DNA of 64,000 nt from an uncultured Alphaproteobacteria bacterium (GTDB taxonomy: Bacteria; Pseudomonadota; Alphaproteobacteria; RF32; CAG-239), in contig CAKQNT010000002.1 in the NCBI GenBank assembly GCA_934255405.1, positions 76,959-140,958 of the forward strand, given 5' to 3'. Under the pieces are notes generated by a model. It did not search any database. It had not been told where the DNA came from and saw only the letters and a list, made by a program, of their open reading frames with translations. Positions 34,738 to 43,844 of the stretch are shown in pieces; the stretch's first letter is position 1; every line of letters starts with the position of its first letter. Both the position numbers and the translations under genes were made by a program.

Positions 34738-36054
34738 TTATGGCAATAAGGGTGACCACGCAGGATCTGAGCCGTCGGCCGGAGTTATAATTTGGCGTTC
34801 ATTATACCCTGTCAGGTCGATGGAATAAAGCTTAACCGGAGCTGAGCTGCGGCGTCCGCCTTTGTCCTGACGGAAGTACATCAGAACGCGTCCGTTTGGA
34901 GACCATGTCGGACCTTCTACCAGATAGCCACTGGCCAGCAAACGCTCGCCACTGCCATCAGGATACATTACACCAATATAAAATTGTCCGCCGGCCATTT
35001 TGGTAAAGGCAATATAGTCACCGCGAGGAGACCATACCGGAGTGGCGTAGCGTCCGGAGCCAAAACTAATGCGGTGGGCGTCACTGCCGTCGGCGTTCAT
35101 AATGTAGAGCTGTTGGTTGCCTCCGCGATCAGAATTAAATACAATCTGGCTGCCATCCGGCGAGTAGCTTGGGGAGGTGTCGATAGCTCTTCCCCAAGTA
35201 AGCTGTTTGCTGGTGCGGGTTTTGAGATCCATTTCATAGATATTGGTTTTGCCGCCGGAGGCATAGCTTAGGAGTACTTTGGAGCTATCAGGCGAAAAAC
35301 GTGGGGCAAAAGTCATGCCGGGGAAGTTGCCTAACAACATTTGTTTGCCGGTTTCAATGTCCAAAATGTATACTCTCGGAGAATCGCCACTGTATGACAT
35401 ATAAGTAATTTTTTGCAGGTTGGGAGAAAAACGAGGAGTAAGAGCCAAAGAACTGCCGGAAGTCAGAAATTTGTGATTCTCTCCATCCTGATCCATAATG
35501 GCCAGACGCTTAACTCGGCGAGTGGCAGGACCGGTTTCGGAAACATAAACAATGCGGGTGTCAAAATAGCCTTTTTCACCAGTAAGGCGTTCGTAGATGG
35601 CATCGGCCATAACGTGAGCTACACGGCGCCAGTTGTCTTTGGTGGTGGTGAAAGACTGTCCTTTCATCTGATTTTCGGCGTATACATCCCATAGTCTGAA
35701 TTCTATCCGCAGATTGTTGGAATCCAGTTCTTTTACCGAGCTTTGAACCAATGCTTGGGCATTAATCGCTTTCCAGTCAATAAAAGCCGGTTCTTCATCC
35801 ATGGATTTAAATTCTTGGATATAACTGCGTTCATTGATAATCTTAAACAAACCGGAACGCTCTAAATCTGCAATAACCACATCGCGAATCTGTCCGGCAT
35901 AGCGTCCGACCCAGAATCCATCGTGAATCATTTCCGGAAAAGCAATCGGCATGGGATCGCGCATGGCGCCGGTGACATCTATTTGCAATTCAGCGCGAGC
36001 CGGTGCCGCCGCCAAAAGTCCGCATAAAAGTATCAAAATGTATTTTAATTTCAT
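34738..36054 (-). CDS. tolB: Tol-Pal system protein TolB
   Basis: 438 residues. Signal peptide (KYILILLCGLLAAAPARA), an N-terminal domain with RDVVIADLERSGLFKII, then a six-bladed propeller of repeats such as APRFSPDSSKVLLSY and SPSYSPDGSQIVFNSDRGG. It is the periplasmic partner of Pal and TolA, needed for outer-membrane constriction at division. pal, tolA, tolQ and tolR are not adjacent here. It is divergent from ruvX across about 135 bp. Confidence 0.96.
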   Translation of the reverse strand: MKLKYILILLCGLLAAAPARAELQIDVTGAMRDPMPIAFPEMIHDGFWVGRYAGQIRDVVIADLERSGLFKIINERSYIQEFKSMDEEPAFIDWKAINAQALVQSSVKELDSNNLRIEFRLWDVYAENQMKGQSFTTTKDNWRRVAHVMADAIYERLTGEKGYFDTRIVYVSETGPATRRVKRLAIMDQDGENHKFLTSGSSLALTPRFSPNLQKITYMSYSGDSPRVYILDIETGKQMLLGNFPGMTFAPRFSPDSSKVLLSYASGGKTNIYEMDLKTRTSKQLTWGRAIDTSPSYSPDGSQIVFNSDRGGNQQLYIMNADGSDAHRISFGSGRYATPVWSPRGDYIAFTKMAGGQFYIGVMYPDGSGERLLASGYLVEGPTWSPNGRVLMYFRQDKGGRRSSAPVKLYSIDLTGYNERQIITPADGSDPAWSPLLP

Positions 36055-36190
36055 GTTTTTTCTTCCATATTTAGAATCTAAAATTGTTTGAATGATAGCT
36101 TAAGTTGGTTAAAATTCAATTAGCGTATAGATATGAGAAAAGTATTTTTATCGCTCTTGACAGTGAAACATAATCAGTTAAACTCTCCCT

Positions 36191-36652
36191 ATGAATATTC
36201 AAGAATTTAAATCTCAAATTAAACCGCATACCGCAATAATCGGGTTTGATTATGGCGATAAGCGATTAGGCGTTGCACTGTCAGACTTATTGTGGATGGT
36301 GGCAACACCGCAAAAAACGATTTTTCGCACCAATCTTAAAGACGATATCAAGCAAATTGTTCGTCTGGCCGAAGAACGAGAAGTCGGAGGAATTGTTTAT
36401 GGGCTGCCATTGCAAATGAATGGGCAAGAAGGGGAAACCGCAGTCAAAGTCAGGCAGTTCGCCGCTGAGCTTTATAAATTTTTGCCCCTGCCATACACTT
36501 TTTGGGATGAGCGCTTATCTTCTCGCGCCATAGAAAGTTTTTTAATCAATCAAGTCGATATGTCTCGTACCAAGCGGAAACAAGTTTTAGATAGTTCGTC
36601 GGCGGGGTATATATTGCAGGGTTTTCTTGATTTTTTGAGCAAGCTCGTCTAG
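36191..36652 (+). CDS. ruvX: Putative pre-16S rRNA nuclease / Holliday-junction resolvase-like RuvX (YqgF)
   Basis: 153 residues of RNase H-like fold: IIGFDYGDKRLGVALSD with the first acidic residue, GGIVYGLPLQMNGQEG, then FWDERLSSRAIESFL and DSSSAGYILQGFLD. It processes the 5' end of 16S rRNA in Escherichia coli. The last codons (SKLV, stop TAG) are encoded by the first bases of repeat copy D (AGCAAGCTCGTCTAG), so the element has supplied the C-terminus and stop. Confidence 0.94.
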   Translation: MNIQEFKSQIKPHTAIIGFDYGDKRLGVALSDLLWMVATPQKTIFRTNLKDDIKQIVRLAEEREVGGIVYGLPLQMNGQEGETAVKVRQFAAELYKFLPLPYTFWDERLSSRAIESFLINQVDMSRTKRKQVLDSSSAGYILQGFLDFLSKLV

Positions 36653-36830
36653 CGGTACATCTAGAGCGATTTTACGGTGACAGAAAATGCTCACGTACTA
36701 GTCGTGTACGCTCCACTTTTCTGCACCTAGAAATCACTCTATCTGTACCACTATCCGAGCTTGCTAGAGATTGCGCAGGACGGCGACATACTCATTTACC
36801 TTTTTGTAAACTCCGGTGTCGCCGCCTTTT
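36638..36830. repeat. 3'-end palindromic element, copy D
   Basis: Core 36638-36765, nearly identical to copy C (left arm, inner hairpin with GTACTAGTCGTGTAC, right arm CCGAGCTTGCT). A second module, GGCGACA...TTTAC...GTAAA...TGTCGCC (36782-36825), is followed by Ts and can act as terminator. The module also occurs in copy B. Confidence 0.88.
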
Positions 36831-36832
36831 TT

Positions 36833-37270
36833 CTATAAATCCTTAACCATTTTGGCAAAGGTTAATCCTTGTTCTTCAAAAATATCGCCTTCCTGATGAA
36901 ATCCGACTTTTTCATAAAAATGAATTGCACTTAGTCTGGCATTGATAAAGATCTTTTTGTATCCGGCTTCACGGGAGCGTTCTTCTGCGTATTGAACCAT
37001 TGCGCGGCCAATGCCTTCATGCTGGTATTTGGTTTCTACGGCAACTTGCAACAGACGCACGGTATCGTTATCTATCGGAGCCAGCATCAATCCGCCGATG
37101 AGCTTGTCATCAAGGCTTTCAATACAACCGATATGAAGGTAATTCATTTCTTTTTGGCGGTGAGAATCCAGAAATTTAAGTCCAAGCGGTTCAAGCAAAA
37201 TCTTGTAACGCAACTCGACCAACTCGTCATAACGAGTTGAACCGAAATCAATGTCTATCATCTTTTTCAT
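36833..37270 (-). CDS. GNAT family N-acetyltransferase
   Basis: 145 residues from ATG 37270 (GGGAG at 8 nt). The acetyl-CoA loop is KYQHEGIGRAMVQYAEERSREAGYKKI (Q/R-x-x-G-x-G/A form), followed by NARLSAIHFYEKVGFHQEGD. Such enzymes acetylate amines; the substrate cannot be read. Low-copy neighbours give no clue. ElaA-like small acetyltransferases look most similar in layout. Confidence 0.85.
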   Translation of the reverse strand: MKKMIDIDFGSTRYDELVELRYKILLEPLGLKFLDSHRQKEMNYLHIGCIESLDDKLIGGLMLAPIDNDTVRLLQVAVETKYQHEGIGRAMVQYAEERSREAGYKKIFINARLSAIHFYEKVGFHQEGDIFEEQGLTFAKMVKDL

Positions 37271-37421
37271 TGGACCTGCTCCCTTAAAATAATACCTATG
37301 TTCTATATTCAGATTATGCCTCAAATTGTTTGGCCAGTCAATCAATAGATAAATATTAGTTGCGTAATTAAATTTTTCGGGTATTTTCAACATAAATATT
37401 AATTCTGGTTAAGATAATAAG

Positions 37422-39227
37422 ATGAGTGAACATAATTTAGATTTAATCCGAAATTTTGCAATTATTGCCCATATTGATCATGGCAAGTCTACTTTGGCAG
37501 ATCGGCTGATTGAAGCTTGCGGCGGACTCGAAAAACGCGAGATGATAGAGCAGGTTTTGGACAATATGGATATTGAGAAAGAACGCGGCATTACTATTAA
37601 AGCGCAAACCGTGCGCCTTAATTATAAGGCTAAAGATGGCAAAACCTATCAACTTAACCTGATGGATACTCCGGGGCACGTCGATTTTTCTTATGAGGTT
37701 TCTCGTTCTCTGGCTTCTTGTGAGGGCTCGGTGTTGGTGGTTGATGCAACACAGGGAGTTGAGGCGCAAACACTGGCGAATGTCTATTTGGCAATCGATA
37801 ATAATCATGAAATTGTGCCGGTGCTGAATAAAATTGATTTGCCTTCGGCAGAGCCGGAGCGCGTTAAGGCGCAGATTGAAGATGTGATAGGAATCGATGC
37901 CTCTGACGCGGTGGAAACTTCGGGCAAAACCGGTTTGGGAGTGCCGGAGTTGTTGGAGGCGATTGTTAATCGGTTGCCGGCACCGCAAGGCGATGAAAAT
38001 GCTCCGCTTAAGGCATTGTTGATTGACAGCTGGTATGATAGCTATTTGGGCGTGATTATTTTGGTGCGAATCCATGATGGTGTTTTGCGCAAAAAACAAC
38101 AAATTCGTATGATGTCCAACAACGCAGTGTATCAGGTGGAAAAGGTCGGTGTGTTTTTGCCCAAAATGACTGATGTAGATGCACTGTATTCGGGGGAAGT
38201 CGGCTTTATAACCGCCAGTATTAAAAGTGTGGGAGATTGCCATATCGGAGATACCATCACTGATAATAAAAAGCCTTGCGCCGAACCGCTAAAAGGCTTT
38301 AAGCCGTCGGTTCCAGTGGTGTTTTGCTCTATTTTTCCGGTGGATTCCAGTCAGTATGATTTGCTTAAAGACGCTTTGGCTAAGCTTAAGCTGAATGATG
38401 CCAGCATAGATTATCAAAATGAAAATTCTGCGGCATTGGGATTGGGTTTTAGATGCGGATTTCTCGGATTGCTCCACATGGAGATTATTCAAGAGCGGTT
38501 GGGGCGTGAATTCGATTTGGATTTGATTACTACCGCGCCATCAGTTGCTTATAAAATCCATCTGACCAACGGCGATAATATAACTTTGCATAATCCTGCC
38601 GATATGCCGGATCCGAGTGTTATCCGCGCTATAGAAGAGCCAATGGTGCGAGCAACAATTTTGGTGCCAGACACATATTTGGGGGCAGTGCTTAAGCTTT
38701 GTACCGAACGGCGCGGCGAGCAGGTCGAGCTCACTTATGTCGGTTCTCGGGCAATGTTGGTATATAAGATTCCGCTTAATGAAATTGTTTTTGATTTTTA
38801 TGATCGGTTGAAATCTATTACTAGCGGATATGCCAGCTTTGATTATGAACTTATCGGTTATCAAGAAGCCGATTTGGTAAAAGTGCAAATTTTAATTAAT
38901 GAAGAGCCTGTTGACGCACTGGCATTCTTGTGTCACCGTAGTGAGGCCGAATCGCGCGGGCGTCAAATTTGCGAGCGCCTGAAAGAACTTATTCCCAGAC
39001 ACTTGTTCAAAATTCCAATTCAAGCGGCAATCGGAGGGCGTGTTGTGGCACGAGAGACAATCTCTGCCATGCGTAAAGATGTAACCGCTAAATGCTATGG
39101 CGGTGATATAACTCGCAAGCGCAAACTCTTGGATAAACAGAAAAAAGGCAAACTCCGTATGCGCCAGTTCGGCAAAGTAGAGGTACCGCAGTCGGCGTTT
39201 ATAGAGGCGTTGCGGATTGGAGATTAG
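37422..39227 (+). CDS. lepA: Elongation factor 4 (back-translocase LepA)
   Basis: 601 residues, full length. GTPase motifs AHIDHGKSTLADRL, DTPGHVDFSYEVSRSL, NKIDLPSAEPERV. The LepA-specific C-terminal domain is present (EPVDALAFLCHRSEAESRGR, DVTAKCYGGDITRKRKLLDK). It rescues or remodels stalled ribosomes and helps 30S biogenesis. It is 28 bp past the divergent GNAT frame. Repeat copy E begins 3 bp after the stop. Confidence 0.97.
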   Translation: MSEHNLDLIRNFAIIAHIDHGKSTLADRLIEACGGLEKREMIEQVLDNMDIEKERGITIKAQTVRLNYKAKDGKTYQLNLMDTPGHVDFSYEVSRSLASCEGSVLVVDATQGVEAQTLANVYLAIDNNHEIVPVLNKIDLPSAEPERVKAQIEDVIGIDASDAVETSGKTGLGVPELLEAIVNRLPAPQGDENAPLKALLIDSWYDSYLGVIILVRIHDGVLRKKQQIRMMSNNAVYQVEKVGVFLPKMTDVDALYSGEVGFITASIKSVGDCHIGDTITDNKKPCAEPLKGFKPSVPVVFCSIFPVDSSQYDLLKDALAKLKLNDASIDYQNENSAALGLGFRCGFLGLLHMEIIQERLGREFDLDLITTAPSVAYKIHLTNGDNITLHNPADMPDPSVIRAIEEPMVRATILVPDTYLGAVLKLCTERRGEQVELTYVGSRAMLVYKIPLNEIVFDFYDRLKSITSGYASFDYELIGYQEADLVKVQILINEEPVDALAFLCHRSEAESRGRQICERLKELIPRHLFKIPIQAAIGGRVVARETISAMRKDVTAKCYGGDITRKRKLLDKQKKGKLRMRQFGKVEVPQSAFIEALRIGD

Positions 39228-39230
39228 TTA

Positions 39231-39372
39231 GTCGAGGTTGTCTAGAGGTTTTCTAGAGCAATTTGCGCAGGACGGAAGTGTCCTCGCGTACTATTTTGTA
39301 CGCTCCGGTACTTCCGCCTTTCAAATCACTCTATCTGCACCACTATTCGAGCGTGCTTGAGATTGTGCGGGG
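39231..39372. repeat. 3'-end palindromic element, copy E
   Basis: Left module GTCTAGAGGTTTTCTAGAGC as in copies B and F, inner hairpin GGAAGT...GCGTAC...GTACGC...ACTTCC, right arm AAATCACTCTATCTGCACC. Inner arm bases differ from copies B and D but still pair. Confidence 0.85.
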
Positions 39373-39458
39373 TGGTGTGATTTATTTTGATATTGCTTGA
39401 CCATAGATTTGCGCTTGTTATTATAATCGTATGGTTATTTTACAAAAGGAGATTGGTT

Positions 39459-40658
39459 ATGGCTCGGGCAATAATTTTGATGATGGATTCATTTGGTATT
39501 GGCGGCGCTCCCGATGCTTGTATGTTCGGCGATGAGGGGGCTGATACTTTTGGACATATTGCTAAGCAAAATCTGGGGCTGAATTTGCCTAATTTAATCT
39601 CGCTCGGGTTGGGTAAAGCGGCTTGCGAGGCCGTTGGACATGAGGCTGAATATGGTATTCAGGATATTGCTAAATTAAACCTTCCTTCTAAATATGGTCA
39701 TGCCAAAGAAATGGGCAAAGCCAAAGACACAACCTCCGGACACTGGGAGATGGCGGGAGTTCCGGTATTGCAGGAATGGGGATACTTTCCTAAGGAGTAT
39801 CCGTCTTTTCCGCCAGAATTAATTGAAGAGATTTGCAAAAAATCAGGTATTACGGGGATTTTGGGCAACAAAGCAGCTTCAGGAACAGTGATTATTCAAG
39901 AGCTGGGTGAAGAGCATATCAAGACCGGTAAGCCGATTTTTTATACCTCTGCGGACAGTTGTTTGCAGATTGCCGCTCATGAAAAATATTTCGGACTGCA
40001 AAAATTGTATGATCTTTGTAAGGTTGCATATGAAGCGGTTAAGCCTTATCGGATTGCGCGAATTATTGCGCGTCCGTTTGAGGGAGAAAAAGCCGGTGAA
40101 TTTGTACGCACCAAAAACCGTCATGATTATTCGGTAAAACCGTTTGCTCCGACGCTGCTGGATAAGCTTAAAAATGCGGGGCACGAGGTAATTGCCATCG
40201 GAAAAATCAGCGATATTTATGCCGGTTGCGGGGTTAGTAAAAAAGTTTTGGCCAGCGGTTTGGAAGAGCTTTGGGATGTGACATTGCAAGAAATTAAAAA
40301 TGCTTCTGACGGCAGTTTGGTGTTTACCAATTTTGTTGATTTTGATATGCTTTACGGGCACCGACGCGATGTTAAGGGGTATGCCAGAGCGTTGGAATAT
40401 TTTGACCGCCGCTTGCCGGAAATTGCAGAAGTTTTGCAAGATGACGATATTGTGATAATTACCGCTGACCATGGCAATGATCCGACCTGGAGCGGCACCG
40501 ATCATACCAGAGAGCAGGTTCCGGTTATAATGTTTGGTAAAAAGGTAAAGCCGGCAAATATCGGAGAACGGCAGACTTTTGCCGATATTGCACAGACAAT
40601 TGCTGAATATTTGGCTGTTGCTCCGTTTGAATATGGCAAGTCTTTTCTTAAGGAGTAG
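39459..40658 (+). CDS. deoB: Phosphopentomutase
   Basis: 399 residues from ATG 39459 (AAAGGAG at 7 nt). It interconverts (deoxy)ribose-1- and -5-phosphate, the step between PunA/DeoA and DeoC. Alkaline-phosphatase-superfamily metal motifs: LMMDSFGIGGAPDA, KDTTSGHWEMAG, NFVDFDMLYGHRRDVKGYA, ITADHGNDPTWSGTDHTREQ. It is separated by about 5 kb from the cdd-deoA operon but belongs to the same pathway. pgeF follows 3 bp later. Confidence 0.95.
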   Translation: MARAIILMMDSFGIGGAPDACMFGDEGADTFGHIAKQNLGLNLPNLISLGLGKAACEAVGHEAEYGIQDIAKLNLPSKYGHAKEMGKAKDTTSGHWEMAGVPVLQEWGYFPKEYPSFPPELIEEICKKSGITGILGNKAASGTVIIQELGEEHIKTGKPIFYTSADSCLQIAAHEKYFGLQKLYDLCKVAYEAVKPYRIARIIARPFEGEKAGEFVRTKNRHDYSVKPFAPTLLDKLKNAGHEVIAIGKISDIYAGCGVSKKVLASGLEELWDVTLQEIKNASDGSLVFTNFVDFDMLYGHRRDVKGYARALEYFDRRLPEIAEVLQDDDIVIITADHGNDPTWSGTDHTREQVPVIMFGKKVKPANIGERQTFADIAQTIAEYLAVAPFEYGKSFLKE

Positions 40659-40661
40659 CAG

Positions 40662-41408
40662 ATGAGTTGGTTTGCTTCTAATTTGCCGCGAGAAAAACAT
40701 TGCTTTTTTGATGCTTCAGGAGGCTTTTCTACGGGGATTTATCAAAGCTTTAATGTTAGCATAAGCAGTCAGGATAATCCGCAAAATGTTCGCAAAAATT
40801 TGGAGAAGGCGGCGGCTTATTTTGGGCTTGAGCCGGAAAATTTGAATATGCTGAAACAAGGCGTTTCCGCTCATCCGGAATATGTGTCTGAGGCTAAACA
40901 ATGGCAGGTTACGGCTGATGGAGTGGTTACCGACAAGCCTGATGTGATTTTGTGTATTCGGACGGCGGATTGTGCGCCGGTTTTGTTGGCAGACTACGCA
41001 AACGGAGTGATTGGTGCTGCTCATGCCGGATGGCGAGGCGCTTTTGGAGGAATTATAGAAAATACTCTGAAGCTGATGTTGGACAAGGGGGCTGAGCTAA
41101 AAAATATTGCGGCGGCAGTTGGTCCATGCATAGGGCAAAAATCGTATGAAGTAGATGAGGTTTTTTATCAAACTATCGGAAAACCGGAATATTTTGCTGC
41201 CGGCAATCGGGACGGACGTTGGCAATTTAATTTGGAACAGTATTGCGTGGACAAGTTGCAGATTCTGGGGATTGAGAATATTTGCGCTTCCGGTATTGAT
41301 ACCTACGATAAAGCTAACGGCTATTTTAGTTTTAGACGCAATACGCATTTGGGGCTAATCAGCCAACCTAAGGATTTTCCGGTGGAATTGAGCGCTATCG
41401 TTTTATAA
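40662..41408 (+). CDS. pgeF: PgeF/YfiH-type purine nucleoside phosphorylase, laccase domain
   Basis: 248 residues. Copper/zinc site motifs TADCAPVLLAD, GAAHAGWRGAFGGI and VGPCIGQKSYEV. Family members show phosphorolysis or deamination of adenosine and inosine, and in E. coli editing of muropeptide synthesis. The 3-bp gap after deoB suits a purine salvage function. Confidence 0.92.
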   Translation: MSWFASNLPREKHCFFDASGGFSTGIYQSFNVSISSQDNPQNVRKNLEKAAAYFGLEPENLNMLKQGVSAHPEYVSEAKQWQVTADGVVTDKPDVILCIRTADCAPVLLADYANGVIGAAHAGWRGAFGGIIENTLKLMLDKGAELKNIAAAVGPCIGQKSYEVDEVFYQTIGKPEYFAAGNRDGRWQFNLEQYCVDKLQILGIENICASGIDTYDKANGYFSFRRNTHLGLISQPKDFPVELSAIVL

Positions 41409-41482
41409 CTCGGTATTAGTGCTTTTATTTTTGCGAATAACGATTATAATCGCATCATTGGTGCAATAGTGTAAGTTTTTTT

Positions 41483-42649
41483 ATGTCTCCTTTCGGTAAA
41501 TTGACATTGGCATTAATCGGACTGCGTTTGTTTGGCGCGGAGGGTTTTTTTGTGGGAATGTTCTTGGGGCATTTTTTGATTGATAGGACCCATCTGATTG
41601 TATCTTTGGAACGACGTTTAAGTATCATCGATGATAATATCCGTCTGTTGTTGCCTTATAAATATTATCGTTTTTATAATCGGTTGGATGGACATTTTTG
41701 GGGCAAAATCTGGGGCGCTATAATCGGTGGAACCCTGTGGGGGTTTGATGGGCTGATTTTGCTGTTTATTGTAGGGCATTTTGTGTTTGATACGCCAGAC
41801 AGTCATCATGCCAGAAGGTGGCGTAAGAAGTTTGATTACTTTTGGGATAATCATTGGGGGACAATCGGCGGAGCAATTTTGGGGTTTGTGTGCCGGAGCC
41901 GGATTATATTGTTTTGCGGCGTGATTATCGGTTTTTTGGGTGACTATTATCGGATGGAAAACGCCTCGCTGATGCCGGTTGAGGCGGTTCGGCACTTTTG
42001 GAAAAGAATTAATCCGCTCAAACTTTGGCGGCACTCCAAAGAGGCTCGCCATGTTTCTTTTATTCAGGCAATGGCAGGTTTGGCGGCTAAAGTAGCTAAG
42101 ATAGACGGGCAAGTAAGCGAAAATGAGATTAGGACATTTAAGAAGCTTTTTGCAGTGAAGGAAGAAGAAACATCAAGAGTTGCCAGGGTCTTTAATGAAG
42201 CCAAAAAATCATCAAAAGGATATGAAAAATACGCGGTTCAGTTGGCGGATATTTGTGCGGATAATATAGAGTTGCAAGAAAATATATTGGATAATTTATT
42301 TAAGATTGCGGTTGCAGACGGGGAAATTAAGTGTGAGGCATATGATTTGTTGGCAAAAATAGCCGGATTGATAGGTTTGCCCGATGGTAATTATGAAATG
42401 ATTAAGGGATTGTATACGCCTAAGGTAAAAAATCCGATTATTCAAGATTATTATGATGAGCTGGGAGTGCTTTATTCGGCCTCTGATGCGGAGATTAAGG
42501 CGCGTTGGAAGAAATTGATTGTGCAATATCATCCTGATCGACAGCAGGCAAAAGGGGCGTCGGCAAAAGAAATTGAGGCGGCAACTGCAAAAATGGCGAA
42601 AATTAATTTTGCATATCAGGAAATTGTAAAAATGCGGAGCGGAAAATGA
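41483..42649 (+). CDS. DjlA-like membrane J-domain protein (TerB + DnaJ)
   Basis: 388 residues. The N-terminus has several Gly/aromatic hydrophobic segments (about 1-35, 75-100, 130-155). The middle TerB-like helical domain (about 195-310) reads AMAGLAAKVAKIDGQVSENE and AVADGEIKCEAYDLL. The C-terminal J domain has YYDELGVLYSASDAEIKARWK with the HPD loop (QYHPDRQQ). It stimulates DnaK at the inner membrane. It overlaps the amidase gene by 4 bp. Confidence 0.88.
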   Translation: MSPFGKLTLALIGLRLFGAEGFFVGMFLGHFLIDRTHLIVSLERRLSIIDDNIRLLLPYKYYRFYNRLDGHFWGKIWGAIIGGTLWGFDGLILLFIVGHFVFDTPDSHHARRWRKKFDYFWDNHWGTIGGAILGFVCRSRIILFCGVIIGFLGDYYRMENASLMPVEAVRHFWKRINPLKLWRHSKEARHVSFIQAMAGLAAKVAKIDGQVSENEIRTFKKLFAVKEEETSRVARVFNEAKKSSKGYEKYAVQLADICADNIELQENILDNLFKIAVADGEIKCEAYDLLAKIAGLIGLPDGNYEMIKGLYTPKVKNPIIQDYYDELGVLYSASDAEIKARWKKLIVQYHPDRQQAKGASAKEIEAATAKMAKINFAYQEIVKMRSGK

Positions 42650-43362
42650 AGAAAGAATTGTCTGAATATTATGATGAACGCGATACTCAAATAGATATGC
42701 TGGTGTTGCATTGTTCGGCGCAGACCGGAACGGAAATGCTTAAGGTCTTAAATGAACTCAAGCTCAGTGTGCATTATATATTAGATGAAAACGGAGAATT
42801 AATCCAATGCGTGCCGGAAGAAAAGCGCGCTTGGCATGCCGGCAAAGGATATTGGCGAGGCAGCGAGGCAAGTCTTAATTCTCGGTCAATCGGAATAGAA
42901 ATTTCTTCGCCAAGTTTGGGACAAGAGGCGTATTCTGAGGCACAGATAAATAAACTGATACCTTTTTGCAAAAAAATAATCCGCAAATATGGAATTCCGG
43001 CACAAAATATTGTCGGGCATTCAGATGTTGCTCCTTTGCGTAAACCTGATCCGGGGGTGGGTTTCCCGTGGAAACGTTTGGCAAAAGAAGGGGTGGGACT
43101 TTGGTATCAGCCCCGCAATGCTACAAAAACAGAAATAAACGATATAGCCAAATTGCTGGCTGAAATCGGGTATGATACACGGGATGAAAGAGCGCTCGAG
43201 GCATCAGCTTATGCTTTTTGCCGCCATTTTTTGCCGCAATATGTGCAAAAAGATGCCGATATTTATCATTTGCTGGAAAATATTTTACCGGATAATTTTA
43301 ATTTTATGCAAGAGCCTAAATTTGTTGAAACGCTAAAGGCGGTGGCTTGGAGCTATCAATAA
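42646..43362 (+). CDS. N-acetylmuramoyl-L-alanine amidase (AmpD/AmiD type)
   Basis: 238 residues, no signal peptide. The Amidase_2 fold has zinc ligands in LVLHCSAQ, IVGHSDVAP and KPDPGVGFPW, and SIGIEISSP. A peptidoglycan-binding-like helical tail (about 160-238) follows. Cytosolic members cleave the peptide from anhydro-muropeptides during wall recycling. Coupled to the DjlA-like gene by ATGA overlap. Confidence 0.9.
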   Translation: MKKELSEYYDERDTQIDMLVLHCSAQTGTEMLKVLNELKLSVHYILDENGELIQCVPEEKRAWHAGKGYWRGSEASLNSRSIGIEISSPSLGQEAYSEAQINKLIPFCKKIIRKYGIPAQNIVGHSDVAPLRKPDPGVGFPWKRLAKEGVGLWYQPRNATKTEINDIAKLLAEIGYDTRDERALEASAYAFCRHFLPQYVQKDADIYHLLENILPDNFNFMQEPKFVETLKAVAWSYQ

Positions 43363-43844
43363 TAATCGTTGAAGAAGTGGTTGGGTTGATTTTATATGCG
43401 ATGGGCAATTATGGAGAATTGCTCGGTGCTGCCGCTTGAGTTGCACAGGCGCTCACGCTTTTTTTCAAAAAAAAGCGCCGGCATACTTCCGTCTGCCTTT
43501 CGCTGGTAGTCGAACCCTCTTCTCGAGGGTCCAAATCCGCCCAATCACAACATCTACAAAAAAAGCACTCATAAAGAGTGCTTTTTTTGTAGATGGCGGT
43601 GTAGTAAACTTAAACGGTATTGAGCTTACTAAAGAATAAAATTTCACTAATGTTCGGAACCGACAACCTCAAATCTTTTCGAACATTGAATCACAAATGC
43701 ATCATCACCTCATTGTAATAACAGGGAACCTACAGGGAAGTTTAGTCAGATTTTATACATGAAATTCATGCAAACAGACAGACTTTCTTAGATAACACCG
43801 AATAAGACACAAATCTATCAGGGAATTTTTATAAAAACATAACA
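43363..43844. other. Structured non-coding junction before accessory region 2
   Basis: No convincing gene. It contains a hairpin GCGCTCACGC...AAAAGCGCC (about 43450-43480), ACCCTC-TTCTC-GAGGGT (43515-43531), the terminator at 43551-43595, and an inverted repeat AATGTTCG...CGAACATT (about 43649-43688). Beyond 43650 the DNA turns AT-rich. A 67-codon frame here just translates the hairpins. Confidence 0.55.
43551..43595. terminator. Strong bidirectional terminator
   Basis: Perfect 20-bp arms starting CATCTACAAAAAAAGCACTC around a 5-nt loop. Confidence 0.88.

Noticed and set aside
43436..43639. 67-codon plus-strand frame
   Set aside because: It translates hairpin sequences and a terminator; no family features.
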